Shown here piece by piece: positions 26,568 to 35,012 of a stretch of 64,000 nucleotides of DNA; position 1 is the first letter of the stretch; every line of letters begins with the position of its first letter. The DNA comes from Firmicutes bacterium UBA1191. GTDB lineage: Bacteria; Bacillota; Clostridia; Peptostreptococcales; Anaerovoracaceae. A program made the translations under genes and the position numbers. The stretch spans positions 11,771-75,770 of the forward strand of contig DBYH01000007.1 in the NCBI GenBank assembly GCA_002310095.1. The letters run 5' to 3'. The notes below the pieces were generated by a model that saw only the letters and a program-made list of their open reading frames with translations, did no database searches and was not told where the DNA came from.

Positions 26568-27922
26568 GAAAAGTCGAACGAAGAGCCCTCCTTTGCGTGC
26601 TGCTGGGACTGATTCTCCTGGGAGGTCTCTGCTACTTCATATATGAAGACTGGCATGAAGGCGGCACCTGGGCCGTCTACGAAGGGAACCGCGATGTCTA
26701 CGCAGACGGCGATCTTGCGAAGGGCGCCCTCTACGACAACTGCGGCAACCTCCTGATGCGCAATACGGCCGACGGAATGATCTACAATGATGACGCCGAC
26801 GTCCGCGCCGCGTGCATGCACATCACAGGTGACAAGGACAACAACATCGCCACAGGAGCCAACAGAATATTCCTCGACAGGCTCATTGGCTTCGATTTCA
26901 TAAACGGAATATACTCGCTGAACAACGACGGAGAGGATGTCTACCTGACTCTTGACTCGGATATCTGCGCTACGGCGTACCGGGCTCTGGCGGGACGCAA
27001 AGGCACCGTAGGCGTCTATAATTACGAGACGGGCGAACTGGTCTGCATGGTCAGCTCTCCGACTTACGATCCTCAGGATCCGCCTTATACGATTCCTGAA
27101 GGGGCCTACATAAACCGCCTAATATCCGCGGCCTACGCTCCGGGATCTACATTCAAGCTCGTAACCGCCGCCGCGTCCATCGAGACTCAGAGCGACGCCT
27201 ACAGCTATGAAATAGACTGCACAGGCAGCATAGACTACGGTCACGGCGACGAGGTCACGGACCTTTCAGTACACGGAGAGGTCAACCTCAAGAAGGCTCT
27301 GGAAGTGTCCTGCAACTGCTACTTCGCCAAGCTCTCTGAGAAGGTCGGAGCCGACACGCTGAAGGAGTATGTTGAAAAGACGGGACTCGACAAGAGCTAC
27401 GATATCGACGGCATGGAGACGAGAGCCGGCACCTTCGACTATCCTGAAGGCGGCGTCAACCTGGCGTGGACCGGCATCGGGCAGTACCATGACATGGTCA
27501 ATCCTTGCTCCATGATGGTCTACATGGGCGCCATCGCCAACGGCGGAACAGCGGTAATGCCGTCAATAATCAAGCCTTCCAACATCGTATCCGAGAAGAT
27601 CGACGAGGCGACGTCCGCCCTCAAGACGAAGGAAATGATCGAGGAGGACACGGCCGAATCCCTGACAGACATGATGCGCAACAATGTTGAGAACCACTAC
27701 GGCGGCGAAAGCGCCTTCCCTGGACTCGAGCTCTGCGCCAAGTCGGGAACTGCCGAAGTCGAAGGTCAGGACAATCCGAACGCCTGGTTCGTTGGTTTCC
27801 TGAACGACGATAACAACCCGTACGCCTTCGTAGTAGTCGTTGAGAACAGCGGCTACGGCTCCGAAGTCGGCGGCTCGGTCGCCAACCAGGTGCTTCAGGC
27901 GATAGTCAATAACGAAGAATAA
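26564..27922 (+). CDS. class B penicillin-binding protein (transpeptidase)
   Basis: 452 residues with an N-terminal membrane anchor (about 9-27). Transpeptidase motifs are all present: STFK with Ser195 in APGSTFKLVTA, SCN (249-251) and KSGTAE (393-398). The pre-domain is short, as in mycobacterial PbpA. It would cross-link peptidoglycan made by the SEDS protein encoded immediately upstream; overlapping start and stop codons mean the two are made together. A bidirectional terminator follows. Confidence 0.94.
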   Translation: MRKVERRALLCVLLGLILLGGLCYFIYEDWHEGGTWAVYEGNRDVYADGDLAKGALYDNCGNLLMRNTADGMIYNDDADVRAACMHITGDKDNNIATGANRIFLDRLIGFDFINGIYSLNNDGEDVYLTLDSDICATAYRALAGRKGTVGVYNYETGELVCMVSSPTYDPQDPPYTIPEGAYINRLISAAYAPGSTFKLVTAAASIETQSDAYSYEIDCTGSIDYGHGDEVTDLSVHGEVNLKKALEVSCNCYFAKLSEKVGADTLKEYVEKTGLDKSYDIDGMETRAGTFDYPEGGVNLAWTGIGQYHDMVNPCSMMVYMGAIANGGTAVMPSIIKPSNIVSEKIDEATSALKTKEMIEEDTAESLTDMMRNNVENHYGGESAFPGLELCAKSGTAEVEGQDNPNAWFVGFLNDDNNPYAFVVVVENSGYGSEVGGSVANQVLQAIVNNEE

Positions 27923-27971
27923 GCGAAGAATTAACGAAATACAGGCGTTGAACGAATAACAGACAAAACAA

Positions 27972-27997
27972 AAGACGGCGGGATTTCCCGCCGTCTT
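27972..27997. terminator. bidirectional terminator between PBP and DUF3048 genes
   Basis: Twelve-base arms AAGACGGCGGGA and TCCCGCCGTCTT lie between two convergent genes. The minus strand has the better T tract (TTTTGTTTTG) after the stem, so it serves the DUF3048 gene best. Confidence 0.85.
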
Positions 27998-28011
27998 ATA
28001 TTTCTTATGAA

Positions 28012-29220
28012 TTATTCTGCAGTATCTTCAGTGTCCCCTGTGTCTTCAGGTGCAGCTGTCTCGTATGAGAACTCCTTGTCCTGATTGAGGACGTATACCC
28101 AGGTCTTGCCCGGAGTGAATCTGAACTGCTTGCCGTTCTCATCCTTGAAGACGGTTCTGCTGTCCACGTTCTTTCTGTCCCAGGTTCCCTTGATGACTTC
28201 GCCCTGAGTGAAGAGAAGCGCCTCTCCGCCCTCGAACATGTCGATCTTGAGTCTGCCCTTAGGGTCCGTAGCTCCAGTATCAGGATCAACCATGAATGTG
28301 CTGTTGACCTTCTGCACGAGAATGTTATCGAACTCAAGCTGCTCGCCCGTCTCTTTATCAATGAACGGCTCGCCGTACCAGTATCTCAGGTACTTGCCCT
28401 TCTCAGCGTCCCACTCGCAGGTGCTGTCGCATCCGAGAGCCTTAACGTGCAGTGAAGATGCCATTTCCGGCTCGGCCAGAACTTTCTGTGCCTCTTCGAG
28501 AGCAGCCACGTCTTCTTCATCTGTGCTTCCCGTCTTCTCGTCGATCACAGCCTGAGCCTCTTTCTTTGCGGCCTCCTGTTCTTCTTTCCACTTGTCGTCG
28601 CGGAACTTCCAAGGTTTTATGATCTGCCTTTCTTTCAGCGCGCCCTGTTCTTTCTCAGCGTTCTCGATGCTCGACCAGTCGATGTAAGCATTGTTCGGCG
28701 CTGTTTTGTCGCTTACTCTGTAGAACAGATCCGTCTCCTGCATTCCGTTGATGTGCGGAACATCGTTCATTCTCATGTACGCTCTGGCGTGCTTGCCCCA
28801 GCCGTAGCCAACGTGGAACGCCTTGTACTCCGTAGCGAGATCTACGAAATAGTATCTGACGCTCCTTATCGGACCAACCTTATCAGGAAGATCTGAATAG
28901 AATATAGCCTGCAGTCTGGTGAGCTCACCTTCTACAGGAAACTCGTAGATAATATCAGCGTGGGAAATGTTCGACTGTGGAACTGCCCCGTAAGTATCGT
29001 TCGGAATGGATACCTGCACAGGTCTCATTGGAAGATCTTCTTCCGATTGAATTTCGATACCTGTTATCGGATTGATAAGAACCTCAGGCTCAGCCGGCTT
29101 ATCCGACGTGTTGTCTCCGCCTCCACATCCGGTCAGGGCGATCGTGCCCATCGCAAGAATCAAAATGAATGCTGCCGCGAAGATGTATTTCAGGTTCTTC
29201 GTTCCCTTCTTTTCTTTCAT
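28012..29220 (-). CDS. DUF3048 lipoprotein (YerB-like)
   Basis: 402 residues. The N-terminus is a lipoprotein signal: KKGTKN, hydrophobic stretch 13-30 and lipobox LTGC (Cys32), followed by a Gly/Asp/Ser linker. The DUF3048 domain starts at INPITGIEIQ (about 49) and contains RPVQVSIPND and KVGPIRSVRYYFVDLA. An internal segment at about 195-245 is rich in Glu, Lys and Ala and may be a coiled coil. It should be anchored on the outer face of the membrane. Function is unknown. Confidence 0.88.
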   Translation of the reverse strand: MKEKKGTKNLKYIFAAAFILILAMGTIALTGCGGGDNTSDKPAEPEVLINPITGIEIQSEEDLPMRPVQVSIPNDTYGAVPQSNISHADIIYEFPVEGELTRLQAIFYSDLPDKVGPIRSVRYYFVDLATEYKAFHVGYGWGKHARAYMRMNDVPHINGMQETDLFYRVSDKTAPNNAYIDWSSIENAEKEQGALKERQIIKPWKFRDDKWKEEQEAAKKEAQAVIDEKTGSTDEEDVAALEEAQKVLAEPEMASSLHVKALGCDSTCEWDAEKGKYLRYWYGEPFIDKETGEQLEFDNILVQKVNSTFMVDPDTGATDPKGRLKIDMFEGGEALLFTQGEVIKGTWDRKNVDSRTVFKDENGKQFRFTPGKTWVYVLNQDKEFSYETAAPEDTGDTEDTAE

Positions 29221-29321
29221 GGCTGCTTGTTCCTTTCATGTGTTATTGTGTTATAATAGCTTGTACCTGATATTATATATGGAAAATTACAGTTTTTGCT
29301 AAATCATAACAACATTTAAGA

Positions 29322-29576
29322 ATGAGATACGAATACTACCCTAAGGGCGTATGCCCTATGAAACTCGAGTTCGACCTGGACGGCGACGTTGTTTCCAACA
29401 TCGTCTTCACAGGCGGCTGCAACGGCAACCTCAAGGCCATCTCAACACTGGTGGACGGATGGACTGTCGATGAGATCACATCCAAGCTCGCCGGCAACAC
29501 CTGCGGTTTCAAGAAGACCTCCTGCGCCGACCAGCTCTGCATAGCTCTTACAAAAGCAAGGGAAAGCGAAGCATGA
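29322..29576 (+). CDS. TIGR03905-type TSCPD domain protein
   Basis: 84 residues with the TSCPD signature near the C-terminus (GFKKTSCADQLCIALTKA). The domain is shared with the C-terminus of some ribonucleotide reductases; small stand-alone versions are probably metal-binding, with Cys12, Cys33, Cys62 and Cys68 as candidates. Function unknown. Its stop overlaps the ATG of the endonuclease IV gene by 4 bases, so they form an operon. Confidence 0.85.
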   Translation: MRYEYYPKGVCPMKLEFDLDGDVVSNIVFTGGCNGNLKAISTLVDGWTVDEITSKLAGNTCGFKKTSCADQLCIALTKARESEA

Positions 29577-30409
29577 CTCTCTTCATCGGATACCACCTGT
29601 CATCAGTAAACGGTTTTCTGGCCATGGGGCTCGAAGCAATAAAGGCGGGGGCGAACACCTTCGCCTTCTTTACGCGCAATCCCCGGGGCGGCAAGGCAAA
29701 GGCAATAGATCCTGACGACGCGGCCGCTCTCAGAGGCCTCCTGACCGGCAACAACTTCGGCAGGCTGGTCGCTCACGCTCCCTATACTTTGAATCCGTGC
29801 AGCGACAAAGAGAATGTGCGCGAGTTCGCGCGCATGTGTATGGAAGATGACATGAAGCGCATGGAGTACCTGCCGGGAAACTACTACAATTTCCATCCGG
29901 GCAGCCACGTGGGTCAGGGAACCGAAGCGGGCATCGGGATGATCACTGCCCTTCTCAACGACATCATCACCCCTGAGCAGACCACGACCGTTCTGCTCGA
30001 AACCATGTCGGGCAAAGGCTCCGAGGTGGGCGGAACCTTCGAGGAATTGGCCGCCATCATTGACGGGGTGAAACTGAAAGATAAGATCGGAGTCTGCATG
30101 GACTCCTGCCACATAAGCGACGCGGGCTACGACATAATAAACGACCTGGACGGGGTGCTGGACGAGTTCGACCGGATTGTCGGCCTGGACAGACTGAAGG
30201 CCCTGCACATAAACGACAGCAAAAATCCGCCAGGCTCACACAAGGACCGCCACGCATGCATCGGCGAAGGCGAATTGGGACTGGACGTGATCGGCCGCTT
30301 CATCAGTCACCCGAAGCTTGCCGGACTGCCATGCATACTGGAAACACCGAACGAATTCGAAGGCTACAAAAGAGAAATACAGCTGCTCCGCGAATGGATG
30401 TGTCAATAG
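29573..30409 (+). CDS. nfo: deoxyribonuclease IV (AP endonuclease, Nfo family)
   Basis: 278 residues with the TIM-barrel metal ligands of endonuclease IV: NFHPGSHVGQG (His104/109), LLETMSGKGSEVGG (Glu138), CMDSCHISDAGYD (Asp/His) and HINDSKNPPGSHKDRH. It cleaves DNA 5' of abasic sites in base-excision repair. Translation is coupled to the TSCPD gene. The last codons (Met-Cys-Gln-stop) are encoded by a dispersed palindromic element that overlaps the gene end, so the C-terminus may have been reshaped by that insertion. Confidence 0.93.
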   Translation: MTLFIGYHLSSVNGFLAMGLEAIKAGANTFAFFTRNPRGGKAKAIDPDDAAALRGLLTGNNFGRLVAHAPYTLNPCSDKENVREFARMCMEDDMKRMEYLPGNYYNFHPGSHVGQGTEAGIGMITALLNDIITPEQTTTVLLETMSGKGSEVGGTFEELAAIIDGVKLKDKIGVCMDSCHISDAGYDIINDLDGVLDEFDRIVGLDRLKALHINDSKNPPGSHKDRHACIGEGELGLDVIGRFISHPKLAGLPCILETPNEFEGYKREIQLLREWMCQ

Positions 30410-30429
30410 GGACGGTTCGATTGACACAT
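30398..30429 (+). repeat. dispersed palindromic element, copy 2
   Basis: ATGTGTCAAT and ATTGACACAT, perfect 10-base arms, enclose AGGGACGGTTCG. It overlaps the last 12 bases of nfo, supplying its final codons and stop. Same core as the copies at 15264 and 57316. Confidence 0.85.
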
Positions 30430-30452
30430 CGATATTAATTGTAAATGACATT

Positions 30453-30481
30453 AAAAGGACGCCGCAGCGCGGCGTCCTTTT
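30453..30481. terminator. bidirectional terminator between nfo and NhaC genes
   Basis: AAAAGGACGCCGC-AGC-GCGGCGTCCTTTT, 13-base perfect stem with a 3-base loop and A/T ends on both sides, between convergent genes. Confidence 0.9.
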
Positions 30482-30500
30482 AGATTGCTTTTGCTTAAGC

Positions 30501-32015
30501 TTATGCCATTACGAATCCCATGATCGCGTACATGATGAATGAACAAATGGCCGCGATGATACCGTAAGGCATCTGAGTGAACGCGTGTCTGAAGTTGTCG
30601 CATCCGCAGGCCGCAGATGTAAGAACTGTCGCGTCTGAGTAGAAGCAGATGTGTGAGCCGAATACGCCGGCTGAGATGCATGCTCCTACAGCCAGAGGCA
30701 TACATACGCCGATATTCATCGCCAGAGGTATGATGATCGGCAGGGCGATGATGTACATTCCCCAGTTGGTGCCGGTGATGAACTCTGTGCAGGCCAGTAC
30801 CAGGAAGATGATCATCGGTGCTGTTGCCGGAGTCATTACAGTCGTCGCCGACTCGATGCACCACTTGGTGAATCCGATCTGCTCGTTCATGTCGGCGAAT
30901 ACGAAGGCCATTACCATCAGCATCAGCGGAAGGATCATGTTCTGGATACCCTTGATGATGATATCCCAGAAATCCATTGCGGACATGATGTTCTGTGCCA
31001 TGTATATTACGAACATTACCAGCAGGGCGGAGAGAACGCCCATCTCCATCTCCTTGTCGAAGAAGATCGTTGCTACGACCAGTACTGCGAGAGGAATGAA
31101 GAAGTTGATCATTCTCGGATTTTCGACATCGGTGGCTTCCTCGCCCTTGTCGGCTGCCAGGATAGTGATTCTCTCTGATCCCGGAGGGGCTAGCGGACCG
31201 CCGTCGGCTACTCTCTGATAAGCCTTCTTCATGCCGAAGATCTTAGGAATGATGCCGAGGGCTACGAGCGGTACCATGATTGCCGCAATCCACGCGTAGA
31301 AGTTATATGGAATCGTCTTGACAAACATCTCGATGACGCCTGCGTCGCCTTCCTGCCATCCGTTTGAGATGAGGATCTTGCCGCAGAATACTGACCATGT
31401 AGTGATCGGGATCAGTACGCAGACCGGCGCGGCCGTCGAGTCGCATACGTAGGCTAGCATTTCTCTTGGGGTTTTATGCTTGTCTGTCAGACCTGCCATG
31501 CAGGAACCTACTGTCATGGAGTTGAGGTAGTCGTCAATAAAGATGATGATACCCAGGATCCACGCCCAGATGAGCGCCGTCTTTTCAGTTTTGGCGCGTT
31601 TGGATGCCCAGTTGCCGAACGCGATGGCTCCGCCGGATTTTTCAATCAGGGCAATTATGCCGCCCATGAGTCCGCAGACGATGATCAGCCACGCGATGTC
31701 TTCTGACATCATAGTGTTCAGCAGTGAGTCAGAGAATGTCCACATGACATTGTCCCCGGGAGAGGAGCACATGATGAAGCCGACGACTGCGCCGATAGTC
31801 AGGGCCTCGATGATTCTCTTCGTGATGAAGATGTAGAGGATCATCAGCAGAGCCGGAATGCAGCAGAGCGGTCCGAATTTGGCCGGATCATCAGGTAAAA
31901 ACAAGTTAAGAATGAATGCCGCGATGATGATGATTGCCGCCGCCGCCAGTGATTTTCTGGCGTTGAACATCTTAACTTCATTCTCCAGAATCTCCCTCTG
32001 TTGTTTAAGAGACAT
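30501..32015 (-). CDS. nhaC: NhaC-family Na+/H+ antiporter
   Basis: 504 residues from ATG 32015 with AAAGGAGG 7 bases upstream; the longer frame would start inside the promoter. About twelve hydrophobic segments, with the family's IIFIDDYLNSMTVGSCMAGL (about 155-175) and CDSTAAPVCVLIPITTWSV. Family members exchange Na+ for protons, and several act on amino acids or organic acids; in an ornithine fermenter an amino-acid exchange role is possible but unproven. It has its own promoter with an operator-like inverted repeat across the -10. Confidence 0.88.
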   Translation of the reverse strand: MSLKQQREILENEVKMFNARKSLAAAAIIIIAAFILNLFLPDDPAKFGPLCCIPALLMILYIFITKRIIEALTIGAVVGFIMCSSPGDNVMWTFSDSLLNTMMSEDIAWLIIVCGLMGGIIALIEKSGGAIAFGNWASKRAKTEKTALIWAWILGIIIFIDDYLNSMTVGSCMAGLTDKHKTPREMLAYVCDSTAAPVCVLIPITTWSVFCGKILISNGWQEGDAGVIEMFVKTIPYNFYAWIAAIMVPLVALGIIPKIFGMKKAYQRVADGGPLAPPGSERITILAADKGEEATDVENPRMINFFIPLAVLVVATIFFDKEMEMGVLSALLVMFVIYMAQNIMSAMDFWDIIIKGIQNMILPLMLMVMAFVFADMNEQIGFTKWCIESATTVMTPATAPMIIFLVLACTEFITGTNWGMYIIALPIIIPLAMNIGVCMPLAVGACISAGVFGSHICFYSDATVLTSAACGCDNFRHAFTQMPYGIIAAICSFIMYAIMGFVMA

Positions 32016-32043
32016 TTCTAACCTCCTTTCAGATAATAAAAAA

Positions 32044-32074
32044 TGAAGTATAATGCTGGCTTCATTATACTTCA
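32044..32074. promoter_or_regulatory. 12-bp inverted repeat over the NhaC promoter -10
   Basis: TGAAGTATAATG and CATTATACTTCA, perfect arms separated by CTGGCTT. The right arm contains the -10 box of the NhaC promoter, so a dimeric repressor bound here would block transcription. The regulator is not identifiable; the arms could equally form an RNA hairpin at the 5' end of the message. Confidence 0.6.
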
Positions 32075-32092
32075 ATTACTATTTTTGTACAA
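32064..32092 (-). promoter_or_regulatory. NhaC promoter
   Basis: Minus-strand TTGTAC (32087-32092), 17-base spacer, perfect TATAAT (32064-32069). Leader of about 45 bases to the ATG at 32015. Confidence 0.75.
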
Positions 32093-32118
32093 TAAACTAC
32101 TAAAGACAGAAACCGCCG

Positions 32119-32802
32119 CTACTCAGCTTCCGGTTCGGCCGCTTCCGGTTCCTCTGCCTCGGTCGCTTCCGGCTCCTCCGGCTCTCCGAAATCCGCCTCG
32201 GCCTCATACTTACCGGCCATTTCCTCAAGGGACATCTGCCCGATAACGCCGTCGAATACAGGCGGTTCCTCCGCCTCAAAGATGACGCCTTCCAGGTCCT
32301 CGATCTTAGGCAGATCCTTCAGGGATTCGAACTCGAACTGCTTCAGGAACTCGTTGGTCGTGCCGTAGATATTCGGTCTTCCGACTGTCTCCGCGCGGCC
32401 CACGATGGTCACCAGGCCCTTTGCCATGAGACCCTCGAGCACTCTGTCGCACTTGATGCCTCTGACCGCCTCGATCTCGCCCTTTGTTACAGGCTGCTTG
32501 TAAGCCACGATGGCCAGGGTCTCAAGGGCCGACTGGGAAAGTCTCCTGCGCCTTACCGGCGTGCAAAGCCTCTCGATGTATCCCAGGTTCTCTTTTCTGG
32601 TCACAAACTGGAAGCTCTTGTTGACTTCGCGGATAACGATTCCGCGGCCTTCCTGCTCGTACTCCTCCTGAAGCTCTTTGCATGCCTCATATATTTCCTT
32701 CTTCTCCAAGTTGAAAATGTCCGCCATGTCCTTTATGGCAAGGGGCTCACCCCATACGAACATCATCGACTCAATAGCTGATTTGATTGTCTTGCTTGCC
32801 AT
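32119..32802 (-). CDS. scpB: segregation and condensation protein B
   Basis: 227 residues with two winged-helix domains: IKSAIESMMFVWGEPLAI at the start and RRRRLSQSALETLAIVAYKQ plus VTKGEIEAVRGIKCDRVLEG in the middle. It dimerises and binds ScpA in the Smc condensin that organises and segregates the chromosome. The last 50 residues are very acidic with EPEEPEATEAEEPEAAEPE repeats, a tail not needed by the core. The start lies 32 bases inside the end of scpA, so translation is coupled. Confidence 0.94.
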   Translation of the reverse strand: MASKTIKSAIESMMFVWGEPLAIKDMADIFNLEKKEIYEACKELQEEYEQEGRGIVIREVNKSFQFVTRKENLGYIERLCTPVRRRRLSQSALETLAIVAYKQPVTKGEIEAVRGIKCDRVLEGLMAKGLVTIVGRAETVGRPNIYGTTNEFLKQFEFESLKDLPKIEDLEGVIFEAEEPPVFDGVIGQMSLEEMAGKYEAEADFGEPEEPEATEAEEPEAAEPEAE

Positions 32803-33586
32803 CCTCGGCTACCTCTTCTCCATCAATTGCAACTTCATCATTCAGGTGCTCCGTAGCGTACACCTCTATATCTCCGAACAGCCTCTTCTGCTCCGCGTCG
32901 AGGCGTCCGTTCTTCATCATCTCCAGGACCGATGAGAATGTTACTGAAATATCGTACTTGCTGCCTTTGTCCTGGACCAGCTCGTTGAAGTTCGCTCTCT
33001 GTCCCTCAGGAAGCGAATTGAAAAAGCTGCGGATTCCGGCGATTCTTGCCTCTGTCGTTATGCGCTGCTTCTCGGTACGCATGTGGTGGGCTCTGATTTC
33101 CTCGAGCTTTTTCTTTCGCTCGAGAAATTCCTCAAAGGCCCTCCTGAATTTTTCCTCGTCCAGAATGAGATACTCGTCGGGTTCTCCCGTATACTCCGCC
33201 AGATCCTCCTGAGGCTTCTCCAGGGACGCGGCCGCGTACTCACGGCGCTCCTCCAGCATCTCGGAGGCCGCCTTGTACTTTTTGTACTCGGCCAGCTTGG
33301 CGACCAGCTCGGTGCGCGGATCCTCGTAGACCGTTTCACCTTCCTCATCGATGACAGTTCGAGGCAAAAGCATCTTCGACTTTATCTCGAGAAGCTGCGC
33401 CGCGAGCACCATGAATTCGGAAGCCAGGTTGACGTCCGCCTCCTGCATCTGCTTTATGTATCCGATGTACTGGGCCGTGATCTCAGAGATCTTTATGTCA
33501 TAGATGCTCATCCTGGCGTGCTCGATCAGATACACCAGAAGATCGAAAGGCCCTTCGAATATTTTTGTCTTAACCCTGTAGCCCAT
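32771..33586 (-). CDS. scpA: segregation and condensation protein A
   Basis: 271 residues, the kleisin subunit of the Smc-ScpAB complex. The Smc neck-binding N-terminal domain begins VKTKIFEGPFDLLVYLIEHA and continues LASEFMVLAAQLLEIKSKML; a charged linker (about 95-175, with EEFLERKKKLEEIRAHHMRT) leads to the C-terminal winged helix that contacts the Smc head. It begins 3 bases after the stop of the ornithine racemase gene, an unusual partner. Confidence 0.93.
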   Translation of the reverse strand: MGYRVKTKIFEGPFDLLVYLIEHARMSIYDIKISEITAQYIGYIKQMQEADVNLASEFMVLAAQLLEIKSKMLLPRTVIDEEGETVYEDPRTELVAKLAEYKKYKAASEMLEERREYAAASLEKPQEDLAEYTGEPDEYLILDEEKFRRAFEEFLERKKKLEEIRAHHMRTEKQRITTEARIAGIRSFFNSLPEGQRANFNELVQDKGSKYDISVTFSSVLEMMKNGRLDAEQKRLFGDIEVYATEHLNDEVAIDGEEVAEDGKQDNQISY

Positions 33587-33589
33587 TTT

Positions 33590-34705
33590 CTATCTGTATT
33601 CTTTCTCAACATACGGACTCGTGGCGACCTTGAGCATAGCGCCGTACTCGAGCCTGAATGTTACAGTGTCACCGACCTTGTAATCACGGTCAGCCTTGGT
33701 CATGTCCATGAGAGTGTGGTCTGACGAACCGCCGAGGATCTCGATGGAATCATCGTCGACCCAGTTGCCGTCAGCGTCCTGCTTCACCGGAATCATGCCG
33801 TCCACGTCCGTGTCCTGCTTACCGATTCCAAGAATCGCCCTCTTGATTATGCCGCGGTCCTCATACTCAGGAACATTTCCAAAGGCATCCTTGCCGACTT
33901 CGCCGATCGGCAGCGAAGGCTTCTCCTTCAGCTCTATGATCTGGGCCTCGACGATGAGTGTGTCGTGAACGGCTCCCGGAACAGTCTCGCCGTAAGCCGT
34001 GTCGTTGCCCAGCAGGAAGCTCTCGCCCAGTCTCAGGTTGCTGATCTTCTCAGGCAGTCCGCCCTTCCAGATCAGGTAGATGGAGCTTGAGTTTCCGCCC
34101 GAAACCATGTCGAGCTTTCTTCCGATTTTCTCTTCAACTCTTTCCGCGAAGGCAGCCAGCACCGACAGGTTATCGTTCTTCGGGATTATGGCGCCGTAAC
34201 ACGTCAGGTTGGTTCCGAGTCCGTGGAGCTCGAGGTTTTCCATCGCCTCGACCGATTCAACTGTGCTGAAGATCTCGTCTTCGTTTTTGAAGAACATACC
34301 CTCGCGCAGGTCGCCCAGGTCGATCATGAGAACGACTTTGTGGACCTTGCCCTGGCGGGCAGCTTCATCGTTCAGCGCCCTGAGTGTGCTCATCTCGGAA
34401 TTAAAGCTGACGTCGGCGTATCTCACGACTTCCTCAACTTCGCAGAGCATCGGAAGGCGGAGAAGAACGGTCAGTTTGCCTTTTGCATTAGCCTTGTCGT
34501 GGTATTTTTTCAGATTGAGGACTCTCGAATCGGCCATGTAGTCGACCTGCGAATGGTCCGTGATCATGTCGCATACTCTGTCGTCGGCGCAGACGCCCTT
34601 TGTGACCAGCATGAGGGAGCAGTTTCCGTCATCCTTTGTGATCTTGGCGCAGGCGTCGATGTTGGCCTTCAGCTTGTCCATGTTTACTATCAGTTTAGGG
34701 TACAT
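33590..34705 (-). CDS. orr: ornithine racemase-type PLP enzyme (alanine racemase fold)
   Basis: 371 residues from ATG 34705 (AGGAGA 9 bases upstream). The N-terminal barrel of the alanine racemase-like family is evident: MYPKLIVNMDKLKANI and PLP lysine Lys36 in LMLVTKGVCADD; also MIDLGDLREGMFF, LGTNLTCYGAI and SGGNSSSIYL. The match is to the alanine/ornithine racemase branch, which interconverts L- and D-ornithine, the step that feeds D-ornithine 4,5-aminomutase. oraSE, ortAB and ord are encoded 23 kb away in this window, supporting that role. It leads an operon with scpA and scpB. Confidence 0.85.
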   Translation of the reverse strand: MYPKLIVNMDKLKANIDACAKITKDDGNCSLMLVTKGVCADDRVCDMITDHSQVDYMADSRVLNLKKYHDKANAKGKLTVLLRLPMLCEVEEVVRYADVSFNSEMSTLRALNDEAARQGKVHKVVLMIDLGDLREGMFFKNEDEIFSTVESVEAMENLELHGLGTNLTCYGAIIPKNDNLSVLAAFAERVEEKIGRKLDMVSGGNSSSIYLIWKGGLPEKISNLRLGESFLLGNDTAYGETVPGAVHDTLIVEAQIIELKEKPSLPIGEVGKDAFGNVPEYEDRGIIKRAILGIGKQDTDVDGMIPVKQDADGNWVDDDSIEILGGSSDHTLMDMTKADRDYKVGDTVTFRLEYGAMLKVATSPYVEKEYR

Positions 34706-34740
34706 AATCTTATCTCCTGTTTCATCAATATGCTGCATCC

Positions 34741-34769
34741 ATTCTATCCCTTATTATAAGCCTTGTCAA
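34741..34769 (-). promoter_or_regulatory. promoter of orr-scpA-scpB
   Basis: Minus-strand TTGACA (34764-34769), 17-base spacer and TAGAAT (34741-34746). Leader of about 30 bases to the orr ATG. Confidence 0.75.
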
Positions 34770-35008
34770 AGCAGACGGAGGGGGTCCGGAGAGCCGGCGT
34801 CCGGCTGTCCGGCGATGCATTTTTATTCATATTTGACAATATAATTCACCAAATTAAAGCACAAATGACAAACTTGTTATTTCTTTTACATCTCAATAGG
34901 TCTATAATATGTTCAGTGGCAAGGTGTCCTTCGGGGCACGCCCTAGAAGTTATACCGATGCTGTCATTCCAAGGACAGCAAAAAAGTTTTCTAACAGTTA
35001 GGAGGTCA
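34770..35008 (+). promoter_or_regulatory. structured leader and promoter region of the putrescine aminotransferase gene
   Basis: This gene-free stretch holds a TATAAT at 34903-34908 without a clear -35 box. The RNA after it can fold into GGC-(AAG)-GUGUCC-UUCG-GGGCAC-GCC (34918-34942), with a UUCG tetraloop, and GCUGUC-N8-GACAGC (34960-34979), followed by AAAAAAG and then CUAACAGUUAGGAGG, where the ribosome binding site sits next to a small CUAAC/GUUAG stem. I could not match it to a known riboswitch class. A GC-rich hairpin AGCCG-GCGTC-CGGCT (34792-34806) lies further upstream. Regulatory function is inferred only from structure and placement. Confidence 0.45.
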
Positions 35009-35012
35009 TAAT

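Noticed and set aside
34903..34980. Glutamine (glnA/downstream-peptide) riboswitch in the patA leader
   Set aside because: GUUCA and CCUUCGGGG are shared superficially, but the conserved GGAAGUAGG and closing GAAGGAACG elements are missing.
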